Made by a program: the position numbers and the translations under genes. Source: Bacillota bacterium (lineage in GTDB: Bacteria; Bacillota; Clostridia; Lachnospirales; Cellulosilyticaceae). Taken from it: a stretch of 63,635 bases of DNA. The stretch covers positions 1 through 63,635 of the forward strand of contig JAEZJJ010000005.1 in the NCBI GenBank assembly GCA_023436395.1, in the 5' to 3' direction. Position 1 is the stretch's first letter, and each line of letters begins with the position of its first letter. Positions 1 to 7,317 of the stretch are shown here, in pieces. The notes below the pieces were generated by a model that searched no databases, was not told the DNA's origin, and worked only from the letters and a program-made list of their open reading frames with translations.

Positions 1-68
1 CCATGTTGTCACAAAATTGCTAGAGTTAAAATTAACATAGAACAGTGTCATGAAAGAGGTGAATTTTA

Positions 69-269
69 GTGAATAAAGAAATCCAACCAAAATATGAAGC
101 AGTAACTGTTACTTGCAACGGTTGTGGAACTGTTATTGAAACACGTTCAACAAAAGAATCTATCAACGTTGAGGTATGTTCAAAATGTCATCCATTCTAT
201 ACTGGTAAACAAAGAGCAGCAGCAGCTAAAGGTAGAATTGATAAATTCAACAAGAAATTCGGTATGTAA
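69..269 (+). CDS. rpmE: 50S ribosomal protein L31 (zinc-binding form)
   Basis: A 66-residue basic protein of the large ribosomal subunit. Two CxxC pairs are visible (C16/C19 and C37/C40), the zinc ribbon of the C+ type of L31 rather than the zinc-free paralogue. The start is a GTG at 69, preceded by an AGAGGTG ribosome binding site at 55-61. The conserved CHPFYTGKQ stretch follows the second pair. The gene is closed by a strong hairpin at 281-313, so it is probably transcribed apart from the DUF1385-prmC-prfA genes that follow. Length and motifs fit the family fully. Confidence 0.97.
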   Translation: MNKEIQPKYEAVTVTCNGCGTVIETRSTKESINVEVCSKCHPFYTGKQRAAAAKGRIDKFNKKFGM

Positions 270-280
270 ATATCACAATC

Positions 281-313
281 AAGGGTTGAGAGGATGGTCT
301 CAACCCTTTTTCT
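281..313 (+). terminator. Rho-independent terminator of rpmE
   Basis: An 11-bp perfect stem (281-291 with 298-308) with a 6-nt loop is followed by a T-rich run, directly after the rpmE stop codon. Confidence 0.9.
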
Positions 314-397
314 TTATTTAAAAATCATAGGTACTCGTGTATAATAAAGGATGCAATGTACAGATAGAAAGACATTTTGAAATAAGGAGGTAAGATA

Positions 398-1321
398 ATG
401 GCAAAAGTAAATATTGGTGGTCAAGCTGTATTGGAAGGCGTTATGATGAAAGGTAAAAGCTATTACGCAGTAGCTGTAAGAAAAGCCGATGATGAAATTG
501 TTGTTGATTCTCGAACAACAACAAGTATTATGGACCGTGTAAAAATATTTAAGTGGCCTCTTTTAAGAGGGGTAGCAGTTTTTATAGAATCCCTGATATT
601 AGGTGTTAAAACTCTTAGTTATTCTGCTGAACTTTATGGGGAGGAAGAAATAGAAGAAGAACCTAGTCGATTTGAGAAATGGTTATTCAGTAAATTAGGT
701 GAAAAAGGAGAACAAATCATTATGGCGCTTGTGATGGTTCTCTCATTTGCACTTTCTATTGGTTTATTTATGGTTTTACCTATGCTTTTAAGTGCATTAG
801 TAAGGCACTTTATAGAAATCAATTTAGTCGTTCAAAACTTAATTGAAGGTGCTATCCGCATCATGTTGTTTTTAACTTATATGAAACTTGTTAGTAATAT
901 GAAAGATATCAGGCGCACATTTGAGTATCATGGGGCAGAACATAAATGTATTAACTGCTTGGAACAAGATAAAGAGCTTAATGTAGAAAATGTAAGAGGT
1001 TGTACGAGACTACATAAGAGTTGTGGGACAAGCTTCCTTTTTGTAGTCATGATTGTGAGTATTTTAGTATATAGTGTATTCACAACAGAAAGTGTATGGA
1101 TTAGAACGGTAATTCGTATTGGTATGTTACCTGTAATTGCAGGAATCTCTTATGAATTCATTAGGTGGGCAAGAATAAAGCCAGATAATAAAATAGCTCA
1201 TTTATTAAGTCAACCAGGAATGTGGCTTCAAAAAGAATTTACCACAGCTGAGCCAGATGATCAGCAAATTGAGGTGGCTATTGCAGCTGTAGAAGGAGTT
1301 TTAAAACATGAGCCCCTATAA
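398..1321 (+). CDS. DUF1385 (YqhQ-like) integral membrane protein
   Basis: A 307-residue protein of the DUF1385 family, whose biochemical role is not established. It opens with the family signature GGQAVLEGVMM and carries the conserved HGAEH motif at residues 178-182, which looks like a metal ligand set. Hydrophobic membrane segments lie at roughly residues 108-135, 145-165, 212-230 and 240-256. The start has an AAGGAGG site seven bases upstream. The 3' end overlaps prmC by 14 bases, so the two are translationally coupled. The order DUF1385-prmC-prfA is common in clostridia, which makes the family call firm even though the function is open. Confidence 0.9.
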   Translation: MAKVNIGGQAVLEGVMMKGKSYYAVAVRKADDEIVVDSRTTTSIMDRVKIFKWPLLRGVAVFIESLILGVKTLSYSAELYGEEEIEEEPSRFEKWLFSKLGEKGEQIIMALVMVLSFALSIGLFMVLPMLLSALVRHFIEINLVVQNLIEGAIRIMLFLTYMKLVSNMKDIRRTFEYHGAEHKCINCLEQDKELNVENVRGCTRLHKSCGTSFLFVVMIVSILVYSVFTTESVWIRTVIRIGMLPVIAGISYEFIRWARIKPDNKIAHLLSQPGMWLQKEFTTAEPDDQQIEVAIAAVEGVLKHEPL

Positions 1322-2183
1322 AACACAATCTATTTTTGAATGGATGAAATGGGGAGAGACTACTTTGAAACAAAAAGGTAGACCAGATAGTAGTATTGAT
1401 GCAAAGCTTTTAATGAGATATCTATTGGGTTTTAGTGAAACTAAACTTCTATTAGAAAGGCAAAATGCATTAGAATCTGCATTCCAGGACCAGTATCAAT
1501 TACTGATTCATAAAAGAAGTGAGGGTATACCGCTTCAACAACTTACTGGCAGTCAAGAGTTTATGGGATTGGATATTGAAGTGAATGAACATGTGCTCAT
1601 TCCAAGACAAGATACAGAAACCCTTATAGAAGAACTATTAGAGCAAAACAAGGTAAATGGATTTATAAAAGGAATTGATATAGGGACAGGAACAGGGTGT
1701 ATTAGTATTGCTTTAGCTTACTATATTCCTAATTTAACAATGTGTGCTATTGATATTTCCGAAGAGGCTTTAAAAGTAGCTCAGCGTAATATTTTAAAGC
1801 ATCATTTAGAAAAGCGTATATGGACTTTAAAAAGTAATGTATTCGAAGCGTATTCTGAAACAGAGAAAGTGGATTTGATAGTTTCTAACCCTCCTTATAT
1901 CTCAAAAGAAGATGTAGAGTCGTTAATGATAGAAGTGATAGGATATGAACCACGTCAAGCTTTAACGGATGAAGGGGATGGTTTAAAGTTTTATAGACAG
2001 ATCTCCAAAGAGGCAAAAAACTATTTAAAAGATGGTGGTGTTCTTGCTTATGAAATAGGATATAATCAAGGGAAAGCGGTAACAACTATACTCAAAGAAG
2101 AAGGGTATAAAGAGGTGAAACTTTTACCAGATTTAGCAGGTAATGACCGGGTTATTACAGCCAAATGGATGATAGATAAGTAG
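1308..2183 (+). CDS. prmC: Release factor glutamine N5-methyltransferase PrmC
   Basis: A 291-residue SAM-dependent methyltransferase that methylates the glutamine of the GGQ motif in peptide release factors. An N-terminal helical domain (about 1-95) is followed by a Rossmann domain. The SAM-binding motif DIGTGTG is at 124-130 and the substrate-glutamine motif NPPY at 194-197. The ATG at 1308 lies inside the end of the DUF1385 gene and has an AGAAGGAG site at 1291-1298. The next gene is prfA, which encodes its substrate, so the arrangement is functionally coherent. Confidence 0.96.
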   Translation: MSPYKTQSIFEWMKWGETTLKQKGRPDSSIDAKLLMRYLLGFSETKLLLERQNALESAFQDQYQLLIHKRSEGIPLQQLTGSQEFMGLDIEVNEHVLIPRQDTETLIEELLEQNKVNGFIKGIDIGTGTGCISIALAYYIPNLTMCAIDISEEALKVAQRNILKHHLEKRIWTLKSNVFEAYSETEKVDLIVSNPPYISKEDVESLMIEVIGYEPRQALTDEGDGLKFYRQISKEAKNYLKDGGVLAYEIGYNQGKAVTTILKEEGYKEVKLLPDLAGNDRVITAKWMIDK

Positions 2184-2243
2184 TAATAAGTAAGAAGAAT
2201 GAAGCATATATCATTACAAGTAATTAATAAAAAGAGGTGTACT

Positions 2244-3317
2244 ATGTTTGATCAGTTACAAGAGTTAGTAGATAAATATCACATCATTGGTGACCAAATT
2301 AGTCAACCAGAGGTGATTGCCGATCAAGAAAGATGGCAAAAATTAATGAAAGAACACAGTGATTTGAAAGAAATTGTTGAAAAATATGAGGAATATAAGG
2401 CGACATTACAAGCTATTGATGATGCACTTATGATGCTTGAAGATAACTTAGACGATGATTTTAGAGAACTGGTTAAGGAAGAATTAGCGGAAAATAAAAA
2501 ACGTGTAGAACCATTAGAAAATGAGATTAAGCTTTTACTTTTACCAAAAGACCCTAACGATGATAAAAATATCATTATGGAAATTCGTGGAGGTGCAGGA
2601 GGAGATGAAGCAGCTCTATTTGCTGCTGAGCTTTACCGTATGTACTGTTATTATGCAGAAAGCTTGCGCTTTAAAACAGAGTTAATGTCATTAAATGAAA
2701 ATGGTATTGGTGGTTTTAAAGAAGTCATTTTCATGATAAAAGGTCAAGGTGCTTATTCTAAATTTAAATATGAAAGTGGTGTACACCGCGTCCAACGTAT
2801 TCCAGCTACTGAGTCAGGTGGTCGTATTCATACGTCTACTGTAACAGTTGCGGTTATGCCAGAGGCAGAAGAACTAGATGTTCAACTGGATATGAATGAT
2901 GTACGTATTGATGTATGTAGAGCATCTGGAAATGGTGGTCAATGCGTTAATACTACTGATTCTGCGGTACGTGCACTTCACGTACCAACAGGTCTTATGG
3001 TTTACTGCCAAGATGAAAAATCACAACTTAAAAATAAAGAAAAGGCACTTAAAATCCTTCGTACAAGATTATTTGACTTAGAGCAGGCTAAGGCTCATGC
3101 TGAAATGGCAGCTGAGAAGAAGAGTTTAGTAGGTACAGGAGATAGAAGTGAACGTATTAGAACTTATAACTTTCCACAAGGGCGTGTAACTGATCATCGT
3201 GTAGGATTAACCCTTCATAAATTAGAACAAATATTAGATGGTGATTTAGAAGAAATTGTTTCTACTTTAACAACAGTAGATCAAACAGATAAATTAAAAG
3301 CAGTTACAAACGAATAA
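2244..3317 (+). CDS. prfA: Peptide chain release factor 1
   Basis: RF1 terminates translation at UAA and UAG. The reading frame is open from an ATG at 2199, but I chose the ATG at 2244 because an AAAGAGGTG site sits just before it and MFDQLQELVDKY is the usual RF1 N-terminus (357 residues). Visible motifs are the anticodon-like PAT tripeptide (in RIPATESGG) and the catalytic GGQ loop (GNGGQCVNTTDSAVR), the target of PrmC encoded just upstream. The residue after GGQ is Cys, where Escherichia coli has His. The gene ends in a hairpin at 3371-3417. Confidence 0.96.
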   Translation: MFDQLQELVDKYHIIGDQISQPEVIADQERWQKLMKEHSDLKEIVEKYEEYKATLQAIDDALMMLEDNLDDDFRELVKEELAENKKRVEPLENEIKLLLLPKDPNDDKNIIMEIRGGAGGDEAALFAAELYRMYCYYAESLRFKTELMSLNENGIGGFKEVIFMIKGQGAYSKFKYESGVHRVQRIPATESGGRIHTSTVTVAVMPEAEELDVQLDMNDVRIDVCRASGNGGQCVNTTDSAVRALHVPTGLMVYCQDEKSQLKNKEKALKILRTRLFDLEQAKAHAEMAAEKKSLVGTGDRSERIRTYNFPQGRVTDHRVGLTLHKLEQILDGDLEEIVSTLTTVDQTDKLKAVTNE

Positions 3318-3370
3318 TGACAAGAAAGATTTCAGACTTGTAATTTATATTTTTAAGTATCTAAGGATTG

Positions 3371-3417
3371 AAGGGCTATGAAACTAGAGTTAATGCACTG
3401 GTTTCATAGCCCTTTAC
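3371..3417 (+). terminator. Hairpin after prfA
   Basis: A 14-bp perfect stem (3371-3384 with 3401-3414) with a 16-nt loop. The T-run is short, so it may be a weak terminator. Confidence 0.75.
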
Positions 3418-3430
3418 TATTGAGAGAATT

Positions 3431-3652
3431 TTGATAGTTACCTTAAAAAACAATAATACATATTTGGTATCACGAATGATAACAATTCATGAAATAGAAG
3501 AACAATTAGATATTGAATTAGACTGTGAGAACTGCGAAACCCTAAATGGCTTAATTATTGTTCAATTATTATATATTCCAGATCAAGTTCCACTAAATTC
3601 CATTATTTTTGAGAATATAACGTTTAGTATACAGAAGATAAAAGATAGATGA
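3431..3652 (+). CDS. Stand-alone CorC/HlyC transporter-associated domain protein
   Basis: A 73-residue ORF resembling the small C-terminal domain of CorC/HlyC-type CBS proteins (PF03471). The pattern is an EEQLDIEL stretch, an ETLNGLIIVQLLYIP core and a final strand pair ending in FSIQKIKD, matching the family's xETLxGLIxxxLGxIP and FxVxxxxxxR pattern. In HlyC proteins this domain follows a DUF21 membrane part and CBS repeats, none of which is present upstream. The start is uncertain: TTG at 3431 with a weak GAGAGA, or ATG at 3476. It could be a small functional protein or the relic of a larger hemolysin-type gene. The assignment is by eye. Confidence 0.5.
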   Translation: MIVTLKNNNTYLVSRMITIHEIEEQLDIELDCENCETLNGLIIVQLLYIPDQVPLNSIIFENITFSIQKIKDR

Positions 3653-3762
3653 GTAGAAAAAGTAAAATTCAAATAGTATAATAAATGGAGAGAAACCTTT
3701 TCAGTCTGCAATAAAACAATTAAAATAGAGATATTATAGTAGACAAAATAAAGGAGCCAAAG

Positions 3763-4644
3763 ATGAAACGTTTTAAAAAGATTTATATTGAAATCACAAA
3801 TACTTGCAATTTAAGTTGTGATTTTTGCCCAAAAACAAAAAGAGCATTAAGATATAATATAGTAGAAGAATTTAAATATATTTTAACAGCTATCAAACCC
3901 TATACGGACTATATTTATCTACATCTTATGGGAGAACCAACTAGTCATCCAGAACTAAGTACTTATTTAGAATTAAGCAAAAAGGTTGGTTTGAAAGTTA
4001 ATTTAACCACAAATGGTACTTTATTAAAGAAAGTAGCTCCCATTCTTTTAGAGGCACCCGCATTAAGGCAAGTTAATATCTCACTTCATAGCTTTGAAGG
4101 GAATGATGGTTCAACAAATCTAGAGACTTATTTAGAAGAAGTGATTCAGTTTATTTTGAAAGCAGTTACTTCTACACAGATAATTTGTAGTATACGTCTA
4201 TGGAATATGGATGATGAAGGTTTAAAAGGAAAGAATGAACTAAATAACTATATCCTAGATAAGCTTCAAAAAGATTTACACACAGAAGTTAATATAAGGG
4301 AGTTGCTCAAAGAAAAAAATGGTATTAAATTAAGGGACAAAGTATATCTTAATATGGCAAAAAAATTTGAATGGCCTGATGCAAATAAGGAAAGTTTGGG
4401 TGAAGAAGTTTATTGTTATGGATTAAGAGATCAAATAGGTATTTTAGTAGATGGAACAGTAGTACCTTGTTGTTTAGATAGTGAGGGGCAAGTAAATCTA
4501 GGAAATATATTTGAAACACCTTTAGAAGAAATTATTAATACACCTAGAGCTAAAGCAATTTATGAGGGGTTTTCAAATCGTAGAGCTATAGAATCTTTAT
4601 GTCAAAAATGTGGTTATGCTAAAAGGTACCATGGAATAAAATAA
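3763..4644 (+). CDS. Radical SAM protein with SPASM/twitch-like C-terminus
   Basis: A 293-residue radical SAM enzyme. The cluster motif C15-NLS-C19-DF-C22 binds the SAM-ligating 4Fe-4S cluster. MGEPTSHPEL and the TTNGTLL strand are typical of the barrel. A C-terminal cysteine set (C218, C236/C237, C280, C283) with the DGTVVPCC pattern indicates one auxiliary Fe-S cluster. The start has an AAGGAG site. No precursor peptide, protease or exporter gene is adjacent, so I see no peptide-modification context, and the substrate cannot be inferred. The fold call is secure; the reaction is unknown. Confidence 0.85.
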   Translation: MKRFKKIYIEITNTCNLSCDFCPKTKRALRYNIVEEFKYILTAIKPYTDYIYLHLMGEPTSHPELSTYLELSKKVGLKVNLTTNGTLLKKVAPILLEAPALRQVNISLHSFEGNDGSTNLETYLEEVIQFILKAVTSTQIICSIRLWNMDDEGLKGKNELNNYILDKLQKDLHTEVNIRELLKEKNGIKLRDKVYLNMAKKFEWPDANKESLGEEVYCYGLRDQIGILVDGTVVPCCLDSEGQVNLGNIFETPLEEIINTPRAKAIYEGFSNRRAIESLCQKCGYAKRYHGIK

Positions 4645-4690
4645 GAAAGAGTGCTAATCTAAGGAAGAATTAGCTCTCTTTCTTATTTTG
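4643..4690. terminator. Bidirectional terminator between radical SAM and DUF1836 genes
   Basis: Arms 4643-4658 and 4669-4684 pair over 16 positions with one mismatch, flanked by A- and T-rich ends, in the convergent gap of two genes. It can serve both strands. Confidence 0.8.
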
Positions 4691-5219
4691 AGGAGAGATG
4701 TGTATTGTGATATTGAATAAATTTCTGAATATAAAGTTTATTTGCAAAAGCTAGTACAGTACTTCGTAACAGGCGAGTTTGAGCTGTTTCTTTACTAGCA
4801 AGGGTAGGCATAGAAATATGCTCTTGTAAAAAAGTACTTTTTAGTGCATTCTCTAGTTCAATACAGAAATAATCATAGGCTACCTCTATAGGATAAGACT
4901 CAATTTGAATACGAATAAGACTACAAATCTCAGGGATACTTAGCATTTTCTTAAAGATACAAACAACAATTAAATACATTAAGTGATGAGTTGTATACTT
5001 CTTATTTTTTGAAGGAGAAACAATACCTTGTTTTACGTAATTGTTAATCATTGCTGGTGTTAAGATTTTATCATCTTCATCTAAATAGCAACAATTTAAG
5101 GTTTCATTAATGAAACTAATTACTTGGTCCATATAAAGATCAAGATGTGGTAATTCGTTAGAACGAGGACAATGAAATTGAATCATATCCTGAGTCAGAT
5201 TGGATGTTTCAAAATCCAT
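4683..5219 (-). CDS. DUF1836 domain protein, putative DNA-binding regulator
   Basis: A 178-residue protein of the DUF1836 family, common in Firmicutes and related to MerR-type winged helix-turn-helix proteins. The family core is at about residues 22-110: LPHLDLYMDQVI, then ILTPAMINNYVKQGIV followed by KKYTTHHLMYLI, which looks like the MerR helix-turn-helix and wing. The C-terminal half is helical. The start has a GGGAGGT site in the divergent region shared with the DegV gene at 5367. Target genes are unknown; divergence from degV makes that gene a candidate, which is only inference. Confidence 0.8.
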   Translation of the reverse strand: MDFETSNLTQDMIQFHCPRSNELPHLDLYMDQVISFINETLNCCYLDEDDKILTPAMINNYVKQGIVSPSKNKKYTTHHLMYLIVVCIFKKMLSIPEICSLIRIQIESYPIEVAYDYFCIELENALKSTFLQEHISMPTLASKETAQTRLLRSTVLAFANKLYIQKFIQYHNTHLSSK

Positions 5220-5290
5220 TATTAATCAACCTCCCTAGTAAAATGAATTTATCATAAATGAAGATAGGTGTCAATGATACTAAAAATGAT

Positions 5291-5319
5291 TTGACATTAT
5301 AAAATACATAATTTAATAT
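5291..5319 (+). promoter_or_regulatory. Sigma-A-type promoter of the first degV gene
   Basis: TTGACA at 5291-5296, a 17-bp spacer and TAATAT at 5314-5319, 48 bases before the degV start. Confidence 0.7.
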
Positions 5320-5366
5320 AGTATTGAAAACTATATTAGGTTATTTTTAAAATTCAAGGAGGAGCT

Positions 5367-6221
5367 ATGAATAAAATTGCTATTTTAGTTGATTCATGTA
5401 CGGATGTACCTAAGGAATATAAAGAACGTTATCACATATATGTTATGCCTCTTATGATTATTTATAAAGACAAAGAATATTATGACGGGGTAAATATTAC
5501 ACCAGAAGAAGTTTATGAACGTTTTAAGCAGGAAATACCAACAACTTCTTTACCTAGTCCAGAAGCTGTGATGAACGCTTTTAAACAAATAAAAGAAGAT
5601 GGTTATACCCATGTTATTGCAATCACTATTTCTAGTGGTTTAAGCAATACATGGAATTTGGTATCTAGTGTAGCCAGAGAATTTGAAGGACTTACAACGA
5701 CCGTTATTGATACAAAGAATATCGGAATAGGTGCAGGGTTTAGTGCGATATTAGCAGGACAACTTTTAGAACAAGGTGTAAGTTATGAAGAAATTTGTAA
5801 ACGAGTATTAGAAAATGTAGCTTATACGAAACTCTTCTTCTGTGTATCTACCTTAGAATACTTACACAAGGGTGGACGAATAGGGCTTGTATCATCACTG
5901 TTGGGAACAGCCTTCGATCTTAAGCCTATTATTTCTTGTAATGAAGATGGGATTTATTACACAGTTGCTAAAGTAAGAGGAAGAAATAAATCTTTAAAGA
6001 AAGCTATTGAATTAGCAGAAGGATTTGCAAAACAATGTGAAAAGTATAATTTAACTGTGATGCATGGTGGTGCAAAAGAAGAAGCAGATAAAATTGCATG
6101 TGAACTTAAAGCTCTTTTACCTAATATTCAAATTATGGTTGAGGGTCAGATTACGCCTGCATTAGTTGTGCATACAGGTCCTGGGCTAATTGGTATAGGT
6201 GTACAAAGGTTAGTAGACTAA
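5367..6221 (+). CDS. DegV family fatty-acid-binding protein
   Basis: A 284-residue cytosolic lipid-binding protein. DegV proteins hold a single fatty acid, and some (FakB) present it to the kinase FakA for phosphorylation. Family motifs are IAILVDSCTDVP at the N-terminus, the PTTSLPSPE loop, TISSGLSNTW, and KGGRIGLVSSLLGTAFDLKPII. It is one of two DegV paralogues in the window (the other is at 9382-10227). No fakA gene lies nearby, so a FakB role is inferred from the family only. It is followed by a terminator and a ZIP transporter. Confidence 0.92.
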   Translation: MNKIAILVDSCTDVPKEYKERYHIYVMPLMIIYKDKEYYDGVNITPEEVYERFKQEIPTTSLPSPEAVMNAFKQIKEDGYTHVIAITISSGLSNTWNLVSSVAREFEGLTTTVIDTKNIGIGAGFSAILAGQLLEQGVSYEEICKRVLENVAYTKLFFCVSTLEYLHKGGRIGLVSSLLGTAFDLKPIISCNEDGIYYTVAKVRGRNKSLKKAIELAEGFAKQCEKYNLTVMHGGAKEEADKIACELKALLPNIQIMVEGQITPALVVHTGPGLIGIGVQRLVD

Positions 6222-6263
6222 AAATAGTAGTTCTAAAGAGTAGCTTGTTCCATAAAATATTTT

Positions 6264-6305
6264 AAGGGATTATCTCATTCAATATAAGAAAGATAATCCT
6301 TTTTT
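6264..6305 (+). terminator. Terminator after degV
   Basis: A 9-bp perfect core stem (6267-6275 with 6291-6299), extended by A-U pairs, is followed by a run of T residues. Confidence 0.85.
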
Positions 6306-6323
6306 ATATAAGGAGGATAAGCT

Positions 6324-7052
6324 ATGGAACTAATAAGAGTTGGTTTTTGGGGTGTACTTGCAGAAGGTGGGGGACTTGGGTTAGGTATAATATTACTCTA
6401 TTTATTCCGAATAAAGAATGAACGCTTAATTGGGATGCTTTTTGGTGGGACCTCTGGGTTGATGTTAGCTATGATTTGTTTTGATATTTTACCAGATGCC
6501 TTAGAACGGCAAAGAATGGATTTGGTTCTTGTAGGGATTATGATAGGGGTATTATTTGGTCTTTTATTGGATGATTTAGTACCAGAGTTACAAAAACATT
6601 TAAAGCATAAAGCTAGTCCAATGAGTAAAATGGGACTCATTTTGACGGTAGGGATTGCACTACATAATTTACCAGAAGGATTTGCACTAGGAACAGTAGC
6701 GCATTCTGACCCTGATTCTATTATTCAGTTTACATTTATTTTGGCTTTGCACAGTATACCAGAAGGGATAGCATTATCTATCCCATTTAAACAAAGTGGA
6801 ACAACCTTATGTAAAATGTTGTTTATTGCCACTAGTTTAGGAATATGTATGGGAATTGGCGCAGTAGGTGGTTATGTTTTGAGTAGCATAAGTGAAAATC
6901 TGATTAGTATAGGTCTAGGGATTGCAGCTGGCATTATTCTTTATATTATTTGTGAGGAACTTTTGCCAGAATCTAAGAAAATTTGGAACGGGCGTATGAC
7001 AACTATTGCAACTATTTTAGGAATGATGCTAGGCATACTTTTAATTTATTAG
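6324..7052 (+). CDS. ZIP family divalent metal transporter
   Basis: A 242-residue polytopic inner-membrane protein, probably importing zinc or another divalent cation. About eight hydrophobic segments are visible. The two ZIP metal-binding helices carry HNLPEG (H114) and HSIPEG (H143), which form the binuclear metal site in ZupT-like members. The start has a strong AAGGAGGA site. The gene stands alone between terminators, with no Zur or Fur-type box that I could recognise. Confidence 0.93.
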   Translation: MELIRVGFWGVLAEGGGLGLGIILLYLFRIKNERLIGMLFGGTSGLMLAMICFDILPDALERQRMDLVLVGIMIGVLFGLLLDDLVPELQKHLKHKASPMSKMGLILTVGIALHNLPEGFALGTVAHSDPDSIIQFTFILALHSIPEGIALSIPFKQSGTTLCKMLFIATSLGICMGIGAVGGYVLSSISENLISIGLGIAAGIILYIICEELLPESKKIWNGRMTTIATILGMMLGILLIY

Positions 7053-7110
7053 GATAAAAATCTTTATTAGGGATAAGCTAAAAAGGAAAATGCTAGTAAG
7101 GAGACTTCAT

Positions 7111-7170
7111 ATGCCACAATTAAGGTGTAGTAGTGAAGAGACATGTTGTTCCAGTTTCTACCCTAAATAA
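7111..7170 (+). CDS. Possible 19-residue cysteine-containing peptide
   Basis: A 19-codon ORF (begins MPQLRC, contains TCCSSFYPK) with an AAGGAG site 8 bases before the ATG. A terminator hairpin follows within 10 bases of its stop. The spacing to both signals is what a real tiny gene would show. Codons this few cannot prove coding, and I recognise no family; the first six residues loosely recall the start of DUF1540 proteins. Confidence 0.25.
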   Translation: MPQLRCSSEETCCSSFYPK

Positions 7171-7179
7171 TAAAAAGTT

Positions 7180-7208
7180 AAAAGAGCTATATAGAGTAGC
7201 TCTTTTTA
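7180..7208 (+). terminator. Terminator upstream of uvrB
   Basis: A 10-bp stem (7180-7189 with 7197-7206) ending in a T-run. It isolates uvrB from the ZIP gene. Confidence 0.85.
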
Positions 7209-7237
7209 TTGTGGAAGAAAAATTCAAGAATTATTAT

Positions 7238-7251
7238 CAAACTTTTGTTCG
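7238..7251 (+). promoter_or_regulatory. LexA (SOS) box of uvrB
   Basis: CAAACTTTTGTTCG differs at one position from the Gram-positive LexA/DinR palindrome CGAAC-N4-GTTCG. It ends six bases before the -35 element of uvrB. Confidence 0.75.
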
Positions 7252-7256
7252 ATACA

Positions 7257-7285
7257 TTGAAGAAGAGAACAACTAGTGGTACAAT
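7257..7285 (+). promoter_or_regulatory. uvrB promoter
   Basis: TTGAAG at 7257-7262, a 17-bp spacer and TACAAT at 7280-7285, 32 bases before the uvrB ATG. Confidence 0.65.
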
Positions 7286-7317
7286 AAGCCTAAAATATCA
7301 GAGAAAAGAGGGGAAAA

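Noticed and set aside
1..68. TTGTCA near position 6 as a -35 element for rpmE
   Set aside because: The 17-bp-spaced partner AAATTA is a poor -10, and the upstream sequence is cut by the window edge.
4643..4690. GAGTGCTAA and TTAGCTCTC arms that recall the CIRCE heat-shock element
   Set aside because: The half-sites are in the wrong order for CIRCE (TTAGCACTC-N9-GAGTGCTAA) and sit in a convergent gap, where they form a terminator.
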